From contig OY821740.1 in the NCBI GenBank assembly GCA_963682055.1, forward strand, positions 38,894,795 to 38,958,794: a DNA stretch of 64,000 nt, in the 5' to 3' direction. The position numbers and the translations under genes are program-made. Below, in pieces: positions 61,601 to 64,000 of this stretch. The notes under the pieces were generated by a model that made no database searches, was not told the origin of the DNA, and saw only the letters and a program-made list of their open reading frames with translations. Each line of letters starts with the position of its first letter. Position 1 is the stretch's first letter. This stretch comes from Primula veris. Taxonomy: Eukaryota; Streptophyta; Magnoliopsida; Ericales; Primulaceae.

Positions 61601-63998
61601 TATGTGTAGTTTGGTCGGAGAAGCCAGTCATGCTGGATGCTCCTGTTTCTGGAGGTATCCTTGCTGCAGAGACTGGAAGCCTTACTTTTATGGTATGATG
61701 ATATGTGTGATACATATCCTGAGATGATATTGTAATGAGATTATGCTCATTATACAACGACATTTATAAAAACCTGGTGTAATTAATAATGGAAACTTTT
61801 CGCAGTTCTTCTCAGATTAATGAGTTTGAAGATACTATTTGATTTGTTATCATTTTGTAACTTCATATCTTCATACAATAAAAAAAAAAGGGAAGCATCT
61901 TTTTTTTTCCTGTTAAGATTAGCATATGTTTGAACTTCCTACCAGGTTGGCGGATCGGAGGAATCTTATTTGGCTGCTAAGCCCTTGTTTCTTGAGATGG
62001 GGAAAAGCACTTTTTATTGTGGTGGAGCAGGAAATGGTTCTGTAAGTTATATGTTCTGTGAGTTATATCTTACATAGTTACATGTTATATAAGTCTTATT
62101 GCTTCTCCAATTCTGTTTGCAGAAATAAGTATCAATGTTGGTACATGGAACTCTCACACGAAAACATTTAACTGGAAATTTATGATTGCTCAAAATAAGT
62201 TTGTGGACTGAAATTTATGTTCTTTCTGGGATCAATCGTTTCCCTAAAATAAATTATTTTGCCAAATGTAGCATTATTGTCTAATAACTCTGAAATCTGA
62301 TTTTAATGTTTTCTAACATGGGTTTTTTTATCTAGGCAGCAAAAATATGCAATAATTTGGCCCTGGCCATTAGTATGGTAGGGGTATCGGAAGGCTTTGC
62401 ACTTGGTCAGTCTTTAGGAATATCAGCCGCTACTCTTACTAATATATTCAACACCTCAAGTGCTCGATGTTGGAGTAGGTATTACTAATAACTTACTGGT
62501 CCAGTGCTATTATTATTTCGGCTGCGATTTATTTTTTACATCAATCGTCTGGCAGTTTCATAAAAGTTAAAAACATCTTCGCCTTCTTCAACTTATTAAT
62601 CCTTTGCTTTTCGTATGTAAACCACAAACTGTTTTTTGTTCTTGTGACAGTGACAGTTACAATCCTGTACCTGGACTTATGGAAGGAGTTCCTTCGTCTA
62701 GAAACTTTGAAGGTGGCTTTGCATCTAAGCTTATGGTAACTCTTTTTATCATGTGGATTACCACTTTCCGGATATTGTCCTTTGTAACTTGATCAGGAAT
62801 AGTCTCTTGACGATGGTTTATTATTTGTTAACAGACTAAAACTTTTCCAATCAACTTGTTATTATGAACATTATTTATTCTGTACTCGTTTGTTTTTGTG
62901 ATTAATCAGAAAGAGTAAACAAGGCCTCTTATTTACTCGTATGATGACAAGCTGAAAGTCAGCTGAAGTTGAAACAATTGAATTAGTGTTGTAAAGTTTC
63001 TAAGAGTAGCCATGACACTGATGATTAGTTAAAGCGTTATTATCCTTTCTATCCCAATACTAGTACTAGCTTATTAGTTGTAGTCTCAGCTACACTCTTA
63101 ACTCTAGACAGCTGAATAGCTAACTACCAATTTAGTAGATACAGTATTACTAAACTGCATGCAAGTACTGATCACTTGGTGTCTTTACATTATCTGTTAT
63201 CGGCCACACTTAGCTTGTTTCTGTAATAGTGCACCGGAAAGCGATGAGAAAGCTGTGATATTTTTGACAAGCAGGCTAAAGATTTGGGTCTCGCCACCTC
63301 ATCAGCTAAAGATGTTGGTGTTACATGTCCATTGACAGATCAAGCAGAAAAAATGTAAGTCCTAAGTAACTAGAAATTCCCCCTTTATCTGTAACTACAT
63401 TTTTCCTGGCTAGCAACTTAACATCTTCAACTCATATCCATTCATTTCACATTGGGGTAAATATTTTCTTCTATTGAAAGCATTATACAGACAGTTAACT
63501 TTGCCTTTAGGACAACCAACTTCGATGGTGGTCGATTATGCTTCTTATGTTGGTGCCTCTCACCGTATCCTGAACCCTTAAAATTATATATATGACAAAA
63601 ATGTTGTAAAGGGAGACCGTCAAAGTCATTAGCATCGGTGCTCGTGACAAAATAGTCTTGCAATAGATACACATTGAAACATTGCTATTGATTGTTAGGA
63701 AATCGTTCTTTTTCCTGCAAGTATTATAAGGAAATAGTTTGTCTTCTATTAATATTTGTGATGACAAGTAGTAAAGCTTGAATTTATTTTCTAATTGTCT
63801 GTTTCAGTTTTTGAAAGTGCGGGATAAATATACAACTGTACTAACTCATTACTTATTTTGTTGACGTATAATTATCAATTCATCATCAATTAGTTGTCTT
63901 TTTCCAGATTCTTGGAGCTCTGTGAGAAGGGGCATGCAACCGAGGATTTCTCATGTGTCTTCCGACATTACTACTCTGGCAAGGACGAGAAACATTAG
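58669..63998 (+). CDS. HIBADH: 3-hydroxyisobutyrate dehydrogenase-like, probably mitochondrial
   Basis: NAD-dependent beta-hydroxyacid dehydrogenase of valine catabolism, oxidising 3-hydroxyisobutyrate to methylmalonate semialdehyde. Exons: 58669-58791, 60046-60134, 60254-60368, 60818-60968, 61610-61692, 61946-62041, 62336-62478, 62651-62735, 63275-63354 and 63908-63998; phase closes to 351 residues. Residues 1-41 are rich in Arg, Lys and Ser with no acidic residue until the end, consistent with a mitochondrial presequence. The Rossmann motif GFIGLGNMGFRMANNLINAG is at 44-63. The substrate-binding motif LDAPVSGG is at 168-175. The catalytic Lys is in GNGSAAKICNN (about K222). Downstream blocks NTSSARCWS, YNPVPGLMEGVPSSRNFEGG and ATEDFSCVFRHYYSGKDEKH are typical. 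Start choice is the most upstream in-frame ATG; ATGs at 58684 and 58693 are alternatives. Intron 1 carries a hAT MITE. Confidence 0.94.
59464..59916. mobile_element. hAT-type MITE in HIBADH-like intron 1, perfect 8-bp target duplication
   Basis: The element starts CACTGTTTTAAA and ends TTTAAAACACTG, so its terminal repeats read CACTGTTTTAAA and CAGTGTTTTAAA. It is flanked by ATTTATAT at 59456-59463 and 59917-59924, a perfect 8-bp duplication as expected for hAT. The interior has many short ACGCTA/TAGCGT motifs in both orientations and no coding capacity. Confidence 0.9.
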
Positions 63999-64000
63999 AA

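Overview
The window is AT-rich nuclear DNA from a flowering plant, most likely a eudicot. All recognisable genes are split by short GT-AG introns, the proteins belong to plant families (VAL B3 repressor, CASP-like, plant-type ERH, folate-biopterin transporters), and the intergenic DNA holds small non-autonomous transposons. I built the exon models by hand from conserved protein blocks, splice consensus and reading-phase continuity. Every model except the first closes from start to stop with consistent phase.

Layout. 1-4617 (+): glyoxalase II-like gene with its first exon missing and a damaged metal-binding motif. 6814-10761 (+): folate-biopterin transporter A. 11460-14463 (-): ENHANCER OF RUDIMENTARY homologue, made of four small exons. 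16410-19407 (-): folate-biopterin transporter B. 21222-25438 (+): membrane-anchored J-domain protein. 27380-29943 (+): small helix-hairpin-helix protein. 31645-32662 (+): CASP-like membrane protein. 33769-35387 (+): lectin/PAN-type receptor-like protein without a kinase. 35898-42937 (-): VAL-type B3/CW transcriptional repressor with a 5' non-coding exon near 44.1 kb. 48625-56855 (+): eIF3 subunit i. 58669-63998 (+): 3-hydroxyisobutyrate dehydrogenase-like enzyme.

The genes are mostly unrelated housekeeping and regulatory functions, as is usual in plant chromosomes. The one local gene relationship is the pair of folate-biopterin transporters on either side of ERH, whose different first-intron positions suggest an old rather than recent duplication.

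The repeat landscape is the more unusual part. It includes a Mutator-like MITE with a perfect 9-bp target duplication, a hAT MITE with a perfect 8-bp target duplication, a Helitron-like element with A/T insertion context, a second pair of Helitron-like ends in opposed orientation, and a fold-back element filled with TGTATGCA-type units. There is also a 158-bp satellite inside the VAL 5' intron whose units end in hAT-like sequence. I found no CRISPR, operon, virus or toxin system, and no clear RNA gene.
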